NCBI GenBank assembly: GCA_002309805.1 | Contig: DBYJ01000055.1 | Span: forward strand, 1-64,000 | Direction: 5' to 3' | DNA from: Bacteroidales bacterium UBA1189 | GTDB taxonomy: Bacteria > Bacteroidota > Bacteroidia > Bacteroidales > Bacteroidaceae | DNA: 64,000 bases | In this document: positions 41,407-49,793 of the stretch, in pieces | Layout: the number at the start of each line of letters is the position of its first letter | Numbering within the stretch: position 1 is the stretch's first letter | Notes under the pieces: model-generated | Seen by the model: only the letters and a program-made list of their open reading frames with translations | Database searches by the model: none | Told to the model about the DNA's origin: nothing | Made by a program: the position numbers and the translations under genes

Positions 41407-43209
41407 TCAATCTTCAATTATTCTCACAGCCCCCTTATCGGCTGAACTGACCATGCTGGCATAAGCCTTCAATGAAGCAGGCACGCGGCGATCACGGGTA
41501 AGGGGACGCATGGGGCGTGCAGCCAGTTCTTCGTCTGTCAGGCGGACATTGATAGTGCGGGCGGGGATATCAATATCGATAATGTCTCCGTCGATAATTT
41601 TGCCAATGGCACCGCCTGCAGCTGCCTCGGGTGAGACATGCCCAATACTCAGGCCGCTGGTGCCTCCGCTGAAGCGTCCGTCGGTGATGAGGGCACAGGC
41701 CTTGCCGAGGTGGCGCGATTTGAGATAGCTTGTAGGGTAGAGCATCTCCTGCATACCAGGGCCACCTTTGGGGCCTTCGTAAGTGATGACAACGACGTCG
41801 CCGGCCTTCACCTTGCCTCCGAGAATGCCTTCAACAGCCGCTTCCTGTGAATCATAGACGCGAGCTGGGCCGCTAAAACGCCAGATGCTCTCGTCGACGC
41901 CTGCTGTCTTGACGACGCAACCGTCAACTGCGATGTTTCCCTTCAGCACAGCGAGTCCGCCGTCACGAGTATAGGCATGAGCCATGTCGCGGATGCAGCC
42001 GTTGGCACGGTCGGAGTCGAGGGTGGGGTAGTAGGTCTCCTGCGAGGCCATGACGTTAGAGAAACGTCCTGCTGGAGCGCAATGGTAGATGGAGTTTGGC
42101 TCATCGCCTTGTCCACTTATGATGCTGTAACGTGCTATATCTTCGGAGAGTGTGGTGCCGTTGACGCGCAGCGCAGAGCCATCGACAAGATGTCCCTTCT
42201 CCAGCTCGCGCATGACGCCGAGGATGCCGCCCGCACGCCCTACATCCTGAACGTGGTAGCGGTTAGTACTGGGAGCGACTTTGCAGATGCAGGGCACATG
42301 GCGCGAGAGGGCGTCGATGTCGTCCATCGTGAAGTTCACGCCAGCTTCATGTGCAACGGCAAGCAGGTGGAGAATAGTGTTGGTACTTCCGCCCATGGCA
42401 ATATCAAGCGTCATGGCGTTGAGGAAGGCGCTGCGCGTGGCGATGCTGCGGGGCAATACGCGCTCGTCGCCGTCGCGGTAGTAGCGGAAGGCGTTGTTGA
42501 CAATCAGATGGGCAGCATCGATGAAGAGTTGACGTCGTGCGACATGGGTGGCAACGATAGTACCATTGCCGGGGAGAGAAAGGCCGAGAGCCTCGGTGAG
42601 GCAGTTCATACTGTTGGCGGTGAACATGCCGGAACAACAGCCGCAGCCGGGACAGGCGTGCTGTTCAATGCGACGTACGGTAGCGTCATCGACATTATCA
42701 TCGGCGCTGACAACCATGGCATCGATGAGGTCGAGCCCATGATCGCTCTGCTTGTCGATGCCGGCTTCCATAGGGCCGCCTGAAACAAAGACGGTAGGAA
42801 TGTTGAGGCGCATGGCTGCCATGAGCATACCTGGGGTTATCTTGTCGCAGTTGCTGATGCAGACGAGGGCGTCGGCCTTGTGCGCTTCGACCATGTACTC
42901 CACGCTATCGGCAATGATGTCGCGCGAAGGCAAGGAGTAAAGCATTCCGTCGTGTCCCATGGCGATGCCGTCGTCGATGGCAATAGTGTTGAACTCTGCT
43001 GCATAGCAGCCAAGACGTTCGATTTCAGCCTTCACCGTTTGTCCGATTTCGTGCAGATGGGTATGCCCAGGCACGAACTGGGTGAATGAGTTGGCAATAG
43101 CTATGACGGGGCGTCCCATCATTTCGGGCTTCATGCCGTTGGCTATCCACAAGGCGCGGGCGCCTGCCATGCGTCGTCCTTGAGTTGAAATATCGCTTCT
43201 TAGTTTCAT
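41407..43209 (-). CDS. ilvD: Dihydroxy-acid dehydratase IlvD
   Basis: A 600-residue Fe-S enzyme that dehydrates dihydroxyisovalerate and dihydroxymethylvalerate. Cluster Cys residues are in CISNCDKITPGM (about 120-131) and HACPGCGCCSGMFTANSMNC (about 188-208). The C-terminal GRFSGGTSGLSIGHVSPEAA is the family signature. Full length. Confidence 0.96.
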   Translation of the reverse strand: MKLRSDISTQGRRMAGARALWIANGMKPEMMGRPVIAIANSFTQFVPGHTHLHEIGQTVKAEIERLGCYAAEFNTIAIDDGIAMGHDGMLYSLPSRDIIADSVEYMVEAHKADALVCISNCDKITPGMLMAAMRLNIPTVFVSGGPMEAGIDKQSDHGLDLIDAMVVSADDNVDDATVRRIEQHACPGCGCCSGMFTANSMNCLTEALGLSLPGNGTIVATHVARRQLFIDAAHLIVNNAFRYYRDGDERVLPRSIATRSAFLNAMTLDIAMGGSTNTILHLLAVAHEAGVNFTMDDIDALSRHVPCICKVAPSTNRYHVQDVGRAGGILGVMRELEKGHLVDGSALRVNGTTLSEDIARYSIISGQGDEPNSIYHCAPAGRFSNVMASQETYYPTLDSDRANGCIRDMAHAYTRDGGLAVLKGNIAVDGCVVKTAGVDESIWRFSGPARVYDSQEAAVEGILGGKVKAGDVVVITYEGPKGGPGMQEMLYPTSYLKSRHLGKACALITDGRFSGGTSGLSIGHVSPEAAAGGAIGKIIDGDIIDIDIPARTINVRLTDEELAARPMRPLTRDRRVPASLKAYASMVSSADKGAVRIIED

Positions 43210-43232
43210 CCTTTATTATTAATCTTCAACCC

Positions 43233-44267
43233 TCAATCTTCCAGCATGGTTATCCAGCCGTACTTGTCCTCTGCTTCGCCGAACTGGATGGCGGTAATGG
43301 CATCGTAGAGATGGCGGCTCCAAGGGCCGGGCTTGCCGTCCTTGGCAAAGACGTACGACTTGCCCGTCTCAATATCGTCAATTCGCTCAATGGGCGAGAT
43401 GACGGCAGCTGTGCCGCAGGCGCCGGCTTCCTCGAAGGTTTCCAGTTCCTCAAGGGGAATGCGGCGTTTCTCCACCTTCATGCCGAGGTCGCGTGCCACG
43501 CGCTGCAGGCTGTCGTTGGTGACAGAAGGCAAAATGGAAGTAGAGGCGGGAGTGACGTAAGTGTCGTTTTTGATGCCGAAGAAATTGGCAGCTCCAGCTT
43601 CGTCAATGTATTTTTTCTCCTTAGAATCAAGGTAGAATTCGCAGCTGTAGCCGAGGTCGTGCGCCATCTTATTGGCACGCAGGCTGGCAGCGTAGTTGCC
43701 ACCTACCTTGAAAGAACCCATGCCGAGCGGCGCAGTACGGTCGTACTGGCGGATGATGGCGTATGGTGTCACGGCAAATCCTCCTTTGAAGTAGGGGCCG
43801 ACGGGCGAAACAAGGATAAGGAACAAGTATTCCGAGGCGGGATGTACGCCCAGCTGTGCTCCCGTACCGATGAGGAGGGGACGGATGTAAAGCACGGCGC
43901 CGCTACCGTAGGGAGGTACAAAGCGCTCGTTCAACTTTACTACCCGTTTCACCATTTCCACAAAGAGCTCTGTGGGGACGCGAGGCATCAGCGTGGCATC
44001 GCTCGTGGCCTGCATACGCTCGGCATTGGCTTCGGCGCGGAAGATGCGGATACGTCCGTCCTTGCCCGTGAAGGCTTTCAATCCCTCGAATGCCTCCTGT
44101 CCGTAGTGGAGGCAGGTGGCAGCCATGTGGAGGGGAATGTTCTCATCGGAAGAGACTTCGATGGCACCCCATTGGCCGTTACGATAGTAGCAGCGCACGT
44201 TGTAGTCGGTTTTGATGTAGCCGAAGCCGATGTTCGACCAATCCAGATTTGCTTTTTCCATTGTCAT
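43233..44267 (-). CDS. ilvE: Branched-chain amino acid aminotransferase IlvE
   Basis: A 344-residue fold IV PLP transaminase that interconverts branched-chain 2-oxo acids and amino acids. LHYGQEAFEGLKAF lies near residues 51-64, and the PLP lysine is in GSFKVGGNYAASL (about 176-188). EEAGACGTAAVISPIERI is the C-terminal family signature. It lies between cimA and ilvD. Confidence 0.95.
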   Translation of the reverse strand: MTMEKANLDWSNIGFGYIKTDYNVRCYYRNGQWGAIEVSSDENIPLHMAATCLHYGQEAFEGLKAFTGKDGRIRIFRAEANAERMQATSDATLMPRVPTELFVEMVKRVVKLNERFVPPYGSGAVLYIRPLLIGTGAQLGVHPASEYLFLILVSPVGPYFKGGFAVTPYAIIRQYDRTAPLGMGSFKVGGNYAASLRANKMAHDLGYSCEFYLDSKEKKYIDEAGAANFFGIKNDTYVTPASTSILPSVTNDSLQRVARDLGMKVEKRRIPLEELETFEEAGACGTAAVISPIERIDDIETGKSYVFAKDGKPGPWSRHLYDAITAIQFGEAEDKYGWITMLED

Positions 44268-44312
44268 GATACCTATTATATTATTTACTTGTTTTCTCTT
44301 TAATCCTTCGAC

Positions 44313-45857
44313 TTATTGAAGCCCTTCCAGGATGTTCAGCATCTTCATCGTGGCTTTGATGGCGGCTTCTGTCTGGTCGCCGTCGAGGCCACGGGTCTTG
44401 AACTCGTGCCCCTCGTACTCCCATGTGATGATGGTCTGCACGAAGGCATCGGTACGTCCGCCTGGGGGGATGGAGACGGCATAGTTGGTGAGCATGGGGA
44501 ATTTCCTCTGTAGCGTAACCTTATATATTTTACGCAACGCGCGCACGAAGGCATCGTACTGTCCGTCGCCGCTGGCGTTCTCTTCGAATACCTGCCCATT
44601 TACGTTGAGCTTCAGGGCGCACGTCGGTTTCAGGCCCTTTGAGAGAGCCACGTTGTAACCGATGAGCGTCACTTTGTCGTCCTCCACGCTGTGTTTCAGC
44701 ACGTCGGAGATGATGTAGGGCAGATCCTCCTGGGTGACGACTTCCTTTTTGTCGCCCAGCTCGATGATGCGGTCTGTCACTTTGCGCATGGCCTCCTCGC
44801 CCAGCACGAGGCCGAGCTCGTCGAGGTTCTTGCGGATGTTGGCCTTGCCGCTGGTCTTGCCTAGGGCATACTCGCGCTTGCGTCCGAATCGCTCGGGCAA
44901 CAGGTCGTTGCAGTAGAGCCCCATCTTGTTGTCGCCGTCGGCATGTACGCCAGCCACTTGTGTGAAAACGTTCTCACCTACGATGGGGCGGTTGGCCGGG
45001 ATGGCGATGCCGCTATATGATTCGACGATGCGTCCTACGGAGCCCAGCCTGTCCTCGCGGATGGCGGTGTCGATGCTAAGCTGGTCTTTCAGCATGGCTT
45101 GCACGCTGGCAAGCGGAGCGTTGCCTGCCCGTTCGCCGAGGCCGTTGATGCAGGTATGGATGCCGCTGACGCCTGCTGCAACGGCTGCAAAGACGTTAGC
45201 CACAGCCAGGTCATAGTCGTTGTGGGCATGGAAGTCGAAGTGTAACGTGGGGAAACGGCGCACCATATAGCTCACGAAGGCTGACGTCTGGGCTGGATTG
45301 AGGATGCCCAGCGTGTCGGGCAGCATAAAGCGTCGGATTTCCTCGCCCTGAAGGGCTTCCACGAGGTCGTAGACGTATTGTGGGTTATCCCTCATGCCTC
45401 CTGACCAGTCCTCGAGATAGAGATTGACGTCGAATCCACGACTGCGGGCATAGCGTACGGTATCAACGATGTTGGCTGTGTGCTCGGCTGGCGTCTTACG
45501 GAGCTGCCCTGTACAATGGCGCAGCGAGCCTTTGGCCAGCAGGTTGATGACGTGTCCGCCGCATCCTGCAATCCAGTCGACGCTACGTCCGCCATCGACG
45601 AAGCCCAGCACCTCGATACGTCCGATACAGCCTGCTCCTGCAGCCCAGGCGCAGATGCCGCTGACGCTCTCCTGCTCGCCTTCGCTCACGCGGGCCGAGC
45701 CTACCTCCACGCGGTCGGCATGGAGGTCGTCAATCAGCAGGCGGGTGATGGACAGCTTCTCGTGAGGGAGGAACGACACGCCCGGCGTCTGTTCTCCGTC
45801 GCGCAGGGTCGTGTCCATAATCTCCACCCGTCGTCTTGTTACCTTTTCAGTACTCAT
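44313..45857 (-). CDS. cimA: (R)-citramalate synthase, CimA type
   Basis: A 514-residue LeuA-family enzyme. MDTTLRDGEQTPGVSF holds the metal Asp and catalytic Arg, and HNDYDLAVANVFAA and TQVAGVHADGDNK supply further metal ligands. A LeuA dimer domain lies at about 385-514. The NLYLEDWSGGMRDNPQYV stretch and LPERFGRKREYALGK resemble Leptospira-type citramalate synthase more than isopropylmalate synthase, and a separate leuA is present. It would condense pyruvate and acetyl-CoA, feeding LeuCD/LeuB toward 2-oxobutyrate and isoleucine, so no threonine dehydratase would be needed. The ATG at 45857 is preferred over a TTG at 45890. It is the first enzyme gene after the leader peptide. A second LeuA is the alternative. 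Confidence 0.78.
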   Translation of the reverse strand: MSTEKVTRRRVEIMDTTLRDGEQTPGVSFLPHEKLSITRLLIDDLHADRVEVGSARVSEGEQESVSGICAWAAGAGCIGRIEVLGFVDGGRSVDWIAGCGGHVINLLAKGSLRHCTGQLRKTPAEHTANIVDTVRYARSRGFDVNLYLEDWSGGMRDNPQYVYDLVEALQGEEIRRFMLPDTLGILNPAQTSAFVSYMVRRFPTLHFDFHAHNDYDLAVANVFAAVAAGVSGIHTCINGLGERAGNAPLASVQAMLKDQLSIDTAIREDRLGSVGRIVESYSGIAIPANRPIVGENVFTQVAGVHADGDNKMGLYCNDLLPERFGRKREYALGKTSGKANIRKNLDELGLVLGEEAMRKVTDRIIELGDKKEVVTQEDLPYIISDVLKHSVEDDKVTLIGYNVALSKGLKPTCALKLNVNGQVFEENASGDGQYDAFVRALRKIYKVTLQRKFPMLTNYAVSIPPGGRTDAFVQTIITWEYEGHEFKTRGLDGDQTEAAIKATMKMLNILEGLQ

Positions 45858-45929
45858 ACCTGTCGTTTCCTTTCTTGTTATCCTACTCAACCTCTCTTTA
45901 TCTTTCGACTTACCTTATTCTTCTATTTG

Positions 45930-45966
45930 AAACAAGGCTTTTCCCTGTGTGAGAAAAGCCTTGTTT
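45930..45966 (-). terminator. Hairpin after the branched-chain leader peptide
   Basis: A perfect 14-bp stem (AAACAAGGCTTTTC / GAAAAGCCTTGTTT) with a 9-base loop lies 28 bases past the leader stop codon and 72 bases before cimA. The U-tract is weak (TTGTTTC), so termination efficiency is uncertain. TCTCAC at the top of the stem can pair with GTGAGA at 45981-45986, which would open the hairpin; this is the arrangement expected of an attenuator with an antiterminator. Confidence 0.65.
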
Positions 45967-45994
45967 GTATATTGCAATGCGTCTCACCTCCGGG

Positions 45995-46054
45995 TCATTT
46001 TCGCTTGACCAGAATTACCACCAGCAGGCTAAGGACGACGCTCGTTGCATTCAT
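45995..46054 (-). CDS. Leader peptide of the branched-chain operon (19 aa)
   Basis: MNATSVVLSLLVVILVKRK. Ten of 19 residues are Val (five), Leu (four) or Ile (one), in an almost unbroken run. The ORF lies about 35 bases after the predicted transcription start and just upstream of a strong hairpin and the cimA-leuB genes. In enterobacterial ilv and leu operons, ribosome stalling at such runs when charged tRNA is scarce prevents terminator formation. A small hairpin GGTCA / TGACC spans the stop codon. Too short for usual gene finders. A chance hydrophobic peptide is the alternative. Confidence 0.72.
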   Translation of the reverse strand: MNATSVVLSLLVVILVKRK

Positions 46055-46095
46055 TGTCTTAACGTTTATTGCTTTTGATTTTCTTGAAATCGCTG

Positions 46096-46127
46096 CAAAA
46101 TTACGTCGATTTTTCAATTCCGCCAAA
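46096..46127 (-). promoter_or_regulatory. Promoter of the branched-chain/lysine array
   Basis: TTTG at 46127-46124, 20 bases, then TAATTTTG at 46103-46096 on the minus strand: a full match to the Bacteroidetes consensus. Transcription would begin near 46090, before the leader peptide. Confidence 0.75.
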
Positions 46128-46266
46128 GAATTTCGGATTTTTTTTAAGAAAAAACGTGTTTTTTACCTATGAGAAGCCCTCGTGGGGCATCAAATGGGTA
46201 GGGGAGAGGTCTTTTTTATGAACCAAAGGCGTTTCTCCAGCGCCGCCCTGCTCCTGGAAAATAAAA

Positions 46267-46371
46267 GCCTATTCTAGAAAATTATTCGCCTATTCTAAAA
46301 AATTATTCGCCTATTCTAAAAAATTATTCGCTTATTCTAAAAAATTATTTGCCTGCTCTGGGGATTTATTT
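46267..46371. repeat. Five 21-bp repeats with phased A-tracts
   Basis: Four copies of GCCTATTCTAAAAAATTATT plus C (46267, 46288, 46309 and 46330, with single changes) and a diverged fifth (46351-46371) run without gaps. Each has an A-run followed by TTATT. The 21-bp period is two helical turns, so the A-tracts face the same side, a pattern that bends DNA. They end 52 bases upstream of the serC -7 element. Confidence 0.85.
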
Positions 46372-46423
46372 GTTTGTACAGCGAAATTTTCATCTTTTCG
46401 CGCACAATGTGAGAAAAAAGTCT

Positions 46424-46431
46424 TATCTTTG
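46424..46431 (+). promoter_or_regulatory. -7 element of serC
   Basis: TATCTTTG, matching the consensus exactly, 84 bases upstream of the serC ATG. No perfect -33 TTG is at the usual spacing; the region upstream is A/T-rich. Confidence 0.6.
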
Positions 46432-46515
46432 CACACCACAATCGAATGTTTAACCCATAAACCCTTGGTCCGATAAACTGATAATCCTTATAAACCATCA
46501 ACAAATCAAACGAAT

Positions 46516-47589
46516 ATGAAGAAACATAATTTCAATGCGGGACCGAGCATCCTGCCGCGTGAGGTGATTGAGCAGACGGCTCAGGCTATTCTCGACTTTA
46601 ATGGCTCAGGGCTCTCCATCCTGGAGATCAGCCATCGCCACAAGGACTTCCAGGCTGTCATCGACGAGGCCGAAGCGTTGTTCAAGGAGATTCTGGGCGT
46701 GCCCGAGGGCTACAGCGTGCTGTTCCTGGGAGGCGGCGCCAGCCTTGAGTTCTGCATGGCTCCGATGAACTTCCTCAACAAGCGTGCTGCCTACCTCAAC
46801 ACCGGCGTCTGGTCGAAGAAGGCCATCAAGGAGGCCAAGCAGTTCGGCGAAGTCGTCGAGGTCGCCTCGTCAGCCGAAGCCACGTTCAACTACATCCCGA
46901 AGGGCTTCACCATCCCCACGGACGTGGACTACTTCCACTACACGTCGAACAACACCATCTACGGCACCGAAATCCGCGAGACGCCCGACAGCCCCGTGCC
47001 CATCATCTGCGACATGTCGAGCGACATATTCTCGCATCCCGTCGAGGTGGAGAAGTATATCTGCATCTACGGCGGTGCCCAGAAAAACCTCGCCCCTGCC
47101 GGCGTCACCTTCGTCGTGGTCCGTAACGATGCGCTGGGCAAGGTGGAGCGCACCATCCCCACGATGCTCGACTACCGCACCCACGTCGAGGGCGGTTCGA
47201 TGTTCAACACGCCCCCCGTGCTGCCCATCTACAGCGCCATGCTCACCCTGCGCTGGATCAAGAAGAGCGGCGGCATCGCCGAGATGGAGCGCCGTGCCAA
47301 GGAGCGTGCCGACCTGCTCTATAAGGCCATCGACGAGAGCCCCCTGTTCCGTGCCACCATCGCCGACCCGGCAGACCGTTCGAGAATGAACATCTGTTTC
47401 GTCATGAAGGACGAGTACAAGGAGCTGGAGCCTGACTTCATGAAGTTTGCCACCGACCACGGCATGGTGGGCGTCAAGGGCCACCGCAGCGTGGGCGGCT
47501 TCCGCGCCAGCTGCTACAACGCCATGCCCCTCGAGAGCGTCCAGGCCCTCGTGGACTGCATGAAGGAGTTCGAAAAACTGCATGCCTAA
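46516..47589 (+). CDS. serC: Phosphoserine aminotransferase SerC
   Basis: A 357-residue fold I PLP enzyme that makes 3-phosphoserine from 3-phosphohydroxypyruvate. KKHNFNAGPSILPREVIEQT at the start and FLGGGASLEFCMAPMN bind phosphate and PLP. The PLP lysine is in YGGAQKNLAPAGV (about residue 197). GGFRASCYNAMP near the C-terminus is typical. serA follows 28 bases later, so the two serine steps are coupled. Confidence 0.95.
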   Translation: MKKHNFNAGPSILPREVIEQTAQAILDFNGSGLSILEISHRHKDFQAVIDEAEALFKEILGVPEGYSVLFLGGGASLEFCMAPMNFLNKRAAYLNTGVWSKKAIKEAKQFGEVVEVASSAEATFNYIPKGFTIPTDVDYFHYTSNNTIYGTEIRETPDSPVPIICDMSSDIFSHPVEVEKYICIYGGAQKNLAPAGVTFVVVRNDALGKVERTIPTMLDYRTHVEGGSMFNTPPVLPIYSAMLTLRWIKKSGGIAEMERRAKERADLLYKAIDESPLFRATIADPADRSRMNICFVMKDEYKELEPDFMKFATDHGMVGVKGHRSVGGFRASCYNAMPLESVQALVDCMKEFEKLHA

Positions 47590-47617
47590 TTCTAATCCTA
47601 ATTATCCAATATTCGAG

Positions 47618-48538
47618 ATGAAAGTTCTTGTTGCAACTGATAAGCCGTTTGCCAAAGTCGCTGTTGATGGCATACGGAAAGTGATTGTCGATGCAGGCTA
47701 CGAGTTAGTCCTCTTAGAGAAATATGGTGAGAAGTCGAAGTTGCTGGAGGCTGTGGCTGATGCTGATGCCCTCATCATCCGCAGCGACGTCATTGACGCC
47801 GAGGTGATGGACGCCGCCCCGAAGCTGAAGATTGTCGTCCGTGCCGGAGCAGGCTTCGACAATGTCGACCTGGCAGCTGCCACCGCCCACAATATCTGCG
47901 TCATGAACACCCCTGGACAGAACAGCAACGCCGTTGCCGAGCTCGCTCTCGGCCTGATGGTGATGGCTGTGCGTAACTTCTACAACGGCACCTCGGGCAC
48001 GGAGCTCAAAGGCAAGCGCCTGGGCATCCACGCTTACGGCAACGTGGGGCGCAACGTCGCCCGCATCGCCAAGGGCTTCGGCATGGAGATTTCGGCCTAC
48101 GATGCCTACTGCCCCGACAGCGTGATGGAAGCCGACGGCGTCCGTCCCATGCACAGCGCCGAGGAACTCTACGCCGGCAACGACATCGTGTCACTCCATA
48201 TCCCCGCCACGCCCGAGACGAAGGGCAGCATCAACGCCGCCCTGCTCAGCCGTATGCCCAAGGGCGCCATCCTCGTCAATACCGCCCGTAAGGAGGTTAT
48301 CAACGAGGACGAGCTCATTGAGTTCATGCAGCAGCGCCTTGACTTCAAGTATGTCACCGACATCATGCCCGCTGCCAATGACAAGATGACCGAGCTCTTT
48401 ACTGGGCGCTACTTCTCCACACCGAAGAAGATGGGTGCCCAGACCGCCGAGGCCAATATCAACGCCGGCATCGCCGCAGCCCATCAGATTGTGGGATTCC
48501 TCAAGGACGGTATTCGCAAGTTCCAGGTAAATAAATAA
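47618..48538 (+). CDS. serA: D-3-phosphoglycerate dehydrogenase SerA, short type
   Basis: A 306-residue NAD-dependent 2-hydroxyacid dehydrogenase, the first serine step. The Rossmann motif is in GIHAYGNVGRNVARIAKGFG (about 142-161), and the active-site Arg is in VNTARKEVINEDEL. There is no C-terminal ACT domain. The usual catalytic His of the TPHxGA motif is Lys270 here (TPKKMGAQTAEAN), as known in the Entamoeba/Bacteroides short class. The ATG at 47618 is chosen; the frame extends upstream into serC without family features. The DUF1015 gene starts four bases after its stop. Confidence 0.9.
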   Translation: MKVLVATDKPFAKVAVDGIRKVIVDAGYELVLLEKYGEKSKLLEAVADADALIIRSDVIDAEVMDAAPKLKIVVRAGAGFDNVDLAAATAHNICVMNTPGQNSNAVAELALGLMVMAVRNFYNGTSGTELKGKRLGIHAYGNVGRNVARIAKGFGMEISAYDAYCPDSVMEADGVRPMHSAEELYAGNDIVSLHIPATPETKGSINAALLSRMPKGAILVNTARKEVINEDELIEFMQQRLDFKYVTDIMPAANDKMTELFTGRYFSTPKKMGAQTAEANINAGIAAAHQIVGFLKDGIRKFQVNK

Positions 48539-48542
48539 GGAA

Positions 48543-49790
48543 ATGGCAACGATAAAACCCTTTCGCGGCATCCGTCCGCCCAAAGAACTGGTCGAGAAGG
48601 TCGAGAGCCGTCCCTACGACGTGCTCGACAGCGACGAGGCACGTGCCGAGGCCGAGGGCAACCCCATGAGCCTCTACCACATCATCCGCCCGGAGATAGA
48701 TTTCCCCGTCGGCACCGACGAGCATGACCCCCGCGTCTATCCCAAGGCGGCTGAGAACTTCCAGATGTTCCAGGACAAAGGCTGGCTAGTGCAGGACAAG
48801 AAAGAGTGCTACTACATCTACGCCCAGACCATGGGAACCCACACGCAGTACGGCCTTGTCGTCTGCGCCTATGTGGACGACTACATGAACGGCGTCATCA
48901 AGAAGCACGAGCTCACCCGCGCCGACAAGGAGGAGGACCGCATGAAGCACGTCCGCATCAACAATGCCAACGTCGAGCCCGTCTTCTTCGCCTTCCCCGA
49001 CAATGCTGTCCTTGACACCCTCATCCGCCGCTATGCCGCTACCGAGCCGGTCTACGACTTCATCGCCCCCATTGACGGCTTCGGCCACAAATTCTGGATT
49101 ATCGACGACGATGCCGACATCCGCACCATCACCGATGAGTTTGCCAAGATGCCCAGCCTCTACATCGCCGACGGCCATCACCGCTCGGCTGCCGCTGCCC
49201 GCGTATGTGCCGAGAAGGCGCAGCAGAACCCCAACCACAGAGGCGACGAGGAGTATAACTACTTCATGGCTGTCTGCTTCCCCGCCGGACAGCTTACCAT
49301 CTTCGACCTAAACCGCGTCGTGCGCGACCTCAACGGCCTCACCCCCGCCCAGTTCCTCGAGCAGGTGAGCGAAGGCTTCGTGGTGGAGAAGAAGGGTGCG
49401 GACATCTACAAGCCCACAGGCCTCCACAACTTCAGCCTCTACCTCGAGGGTGAATGGTACAGCCTGACGGCCCGTCCCGGCACTTACGACGATGCCGACC
49501 CCATCGGGGTGCTCGACGTCTCCATCTGCAGCGAGCTCATCCTGCATAAGATACTCGGCATCGGCGACCTCCGCAAGGACAAGCGCATCGACTTCGTGGG
49601 CGGCATCCGCGGCCTGGGCGAACTGCAGCGCCGTGTCGACAGTGGTGAGATGAAGGTCGCCATCGCCCTCTATCCCGTCACCATGAAGCAGCTCATGACC
49701 ATTGCCGACACCGGCAACATCATGCCCCCCAAGACCACGTGGTTCGAGCCCAAGCTCCGCTCAGGCCTCGTCATCCACAAGCTTTCATAA
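48543..49790 (+). CDS. DUF1015 family protein
   Basis: A 415-residue soluble protein of the DUF1015 family, function not established. It starts with TIKPFRGIRPPKELVEKVES and YDVLDSDEARAEAEGNPMSLYHI, typical of the family, and has YIADGHHRSAAAARV near residue 210-225, a conserved HHR motif. It follows serC and serA directly; this order is common in Bacteroidetes and suggests a link to serine metabolism, which is inference. Confidence 0.88.
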   Translation: MATIKPFRGIRPPKELVEKVESRPYDVLDSDEARAEAEGNPMSLYHIIRPEIDFPVGTDEHDPRVYPKAAENFQMFQDKGWLVQDKKECYYIYAQTMGTHTQYGLVVCAYVDDYMNGVIKKHELTRADKEEDRMKHVRINNANVEPVFFAFPDNAVLDTLIRRYAATEPVYDFIAPIDGFGHKFWIIDDDADIRTITDEFAKMPSLYIADGHHRSAAAARVCAEKAQQNPNHRGDEEYNYFMAVCFPAGQLTIFDLNRVVRDLNGLTPAQFLEQVSEGFVVEKKGADIYKPTGLHNFSLYLEGEWYSLTARPGTYDDADPIGVLDVSICSELILHKILGIGDLRKDKRIDFVGGIRGLGELQRRVDSGEMKVAIALYPVTMKQLMTIADTGNIMPPKTTWFEPKLRSGLVIHKLS

Positions 49791-49793
49791 GGT

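Larger units (their letters stand above)
46128..46515. other. Divergent spacer between the BCAA array and serC
   Basis: Besides the two promoters and the 21-bp repeats at 46267-46371, I see no gene here. The stretch at 46168-46260 is of mixed composition without notable signals. The serC leader (about 46437-46515) is unstructured A/C-rich sequence. Confidence 0.5.

Noticed and set aside
43185..44303. 372-codon open frame on the + strand
   Set aside because: Fully antisense to ilvE, an unmistakable enzyme gene. The same holds for 32813-33847 (antisense to leuA) and 16396-17433 (antisense to the UvrA2-like gene).
46267..46371. CRISPR array
   Set aside because: The 21-bp units are contiguous with no spacers, and no cas genes are near.
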